A stretch of DNA of 32,320 nt from Candidatus Aminicenantota bacterium. Its GTDB lineage: Bacteria > Acidobacteriota > Aminicenantia > UBA2199. The stretch covers positions 1 to 32,320 of the forward strand of contig JAUWQW010000020.1 of assembly GCA_030610885.1 (NCBI GenBank). The letters run 5' to 3'. Below are positions 31,494 to 32,320 of the stretch, piece after piece (within the stretch, counting starts at the first letter, position 1; the number at the start of each line of letters is the position of its first letter). The position numbers and the translations under genes were made by a program. The notes beneath the pieces are model-generated. The model was not told where the DNA came from. It saw only the letters and a program-made list of their open reading frames with translations, and did not search any database.

Positions 31494-32320
31494 TTATTTT
31501 AAATGGCCTCTCCCTAGGTCATTTAAAAGTTCATGAAAATTTGTAAAAATCTGTTCATGTATACCGTGTGGATAATATCTAGGTAAATCTTTCCGGGCAA
31601 TCTTTAAATATTTTGATAACAAGTTAGTGCTCGCATATCTAAATATCTGTTTGAGTCCCGGGATGAGCCTCCATTTAGGCATAACTGCTGGATTCGGCCA
31701 GTCACTTCCATAAATCAAATATTCCGGTTTGAGGTTTTTAAAAACCTGGTCAAGAATTTTCCTCTTTCTATAGAGAGAATATACTGCTGAAATGTCTGCA
31801 TAAAGTTTCCAGGGTTTGTTCTGTTCTTCCTTTTTTTTAAACAATTCGATCACCTCTTCATTAACATCAGTTGGAATCTTCCTATCCCTATAGGAACAAC
31901 CGCAGTGCGCTAAAATCACAGCTACACCTTTATCAAGAGCATTCTCCACACCCAGTGTACTATTAAACTTTTGCCAGTAATCATCCTTTTCAGCTGTAGG
32001 TATGGATTCTTCTTCCCCGGTATGAATTAAAAGCGGCAATTTGAGTTCTGCTAATTTGTCATAAAATTTATTTAATTTTTCTTCGGACTGATTATCATAC
32101 CTATCAAACTTTATCATTTGAGCAGATGGCAGCCATTTACACAATACCGCTTTTTCATGATATTTTTCAAGTTGTTCAATAGCATCATTCCGGTATGGGT
32201 GAACAGACAAGCCGAATAGTAAATTTGAATTCCCTGGTTGTTCACAGAGATTTTTGACAAATTCATTACTTACAAAAAGAGTAGTAAAAATTTTTTTATC
32301 ACTATCAAAGGCAGGCCCCC
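31494..32320 (-). CDS. Amidohydrolase-family protein, C-terminal part (runs off window)
   Basis: The frame is open from the TAA at 31496-31494 to the right edge, about 274 codons, so the N-terminus is outside. The TTG near 32210 is internal and not the start. It is a TIM-barrel metal-dependent hydrolase of the Amidohydro_2 type: LPLLIHTGEE, VILAHCGCSYRD and YGSDWPNPAVMP carry the His and Asp expected to hold the metal. Substrate is unknown. It is followed on the same strand by the DUF6765-like remnant. It lies in the decaying right-hand region, but its own frame is intact as far as visible. Confidence 0.8.
   Translation of the reverse strand, partial: GPAFDSDKKIFTTLFVSNEFVKNLCEQPGNSNLLFGLSVHPYRNDAIEQLEKYHEKAVLCKWLPSAQMIKFDRYDNQSEEKLNKFYDKLAELKLPLLIHTGEEESIPTAEKDDYWQKFNSTLGVENALDKGVAVILAHCGCSYRDRKIPTDVNEEVIELFKKKEEQNKPWKLYADISAVYSLYRKRKILDQVFKNLKPEYLIYGSDWPNPAVMPKWRLIPGLKQIFRYASTNLLSKYLKIARKDLPRYYPHGIHEQIFTNFHELLNDLGRGHLK

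Overview
This is a very AT-rich bacterial chromosome segment. It carries housekeeping genes packed into short operons, many with 1-20 base overlaps. Several traits suggest a free-living cell with an outer membrane or wall, not a reduced symbiont: two lipoproteins with clear lipoboxes (one with SLH-like repeats), a GT51 penicillin-binding protein, a DUF58/BatD/BatA set, a complete panBCD block, an Fe-S type PurF and a zinc-type L28. All three tRNA genes have C at the first anticodon position, which also suggests a full tRNA set. I cannot place it in a phylum. The mix (DUF4388, DUF4412, FHA-GAF-cyclase, TPR lipoproteins) is what one sees in poorly cultivated candidate lineages.

Layout. (1) 1-4050, minus strand: the N-terminal part of a class A PBP runs off the left edge. 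Beside it is an operon of a 91-residue unknown protein, DUF58, BatD-like and BatA-like genes, with its own promoter and no moxR. (2) 4090-5640: a DUF4143 ATPase preceded by a 33-bp tandem repeat. (3) 5664-9374: tRNA-Val(CAC), a divergent nucleoside-phosphorylase-fold protein, a D-2-hydroxyacid dehydrogenase, and uvrB broken by one in-frame TAA. (4) 9434-13244: deoxynucleoside kinase-panB-panC-panD-PfkB kinase, whose last codons run into tRNA-Ala(CGC). (5) 13256-15963: purF and a DUF4388 protein. (6) 16044-19509: miaA-hflX-TPR/SLH lipoprotein. (7) 19531-20262: a methionine-rich DUF4412 exported protein on the minus strand. (8) 20382-26490: tRNA-Arg(CCG), rpmB, a SLOG protein, truA, thpR, plsY, gpsA, an FHA-GAF-adenylate cyclase and a TPR lipoprotein. 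(9) 26583-27600, minus strand: a nucleotidyltransferase plus small-protein pair (toxin-antitoxin-like) and a small exported protein. (10) pyruvate kinase.

The right end (29.3-32.3 kb) is accessory and decaying. It holds an intact HTH-Panacea antitoxin gene with a symmetric operator in its promoter, followed by a toxin gene reduced to about 18 codons, then a 44-residue basic protein. Beyond these are a DUF2726-like nuclease pseudogene with a nonsense codon and a frameshift, a roughly 500-base stretch with remnants (one DUF6765-like), and the C-terminal part of an amidohydrolase.

Promoters are easy to read: a -35 box, 17 bases, and TATAAT or close, in at least seven places. At two genes (deoxynucleoside kinase, thpR) the -10 box ends only 6-8 bases before the start codon and there is no Shine-Dalgarno sequence, so the mRNAs are predicted to be leaderless. 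I saw no CRISPR array, insertion sequence, rRNA or convincing strong terminator. The most noteworthy items are the eroded Panacea toxin-antitoxin locus, the uvrB nonsense codon, the leaderless promoters, the 33-bp repeat before the DUF4143 gene, and a slippery A8G8 tract at the cyclase/lipoprotein junction.
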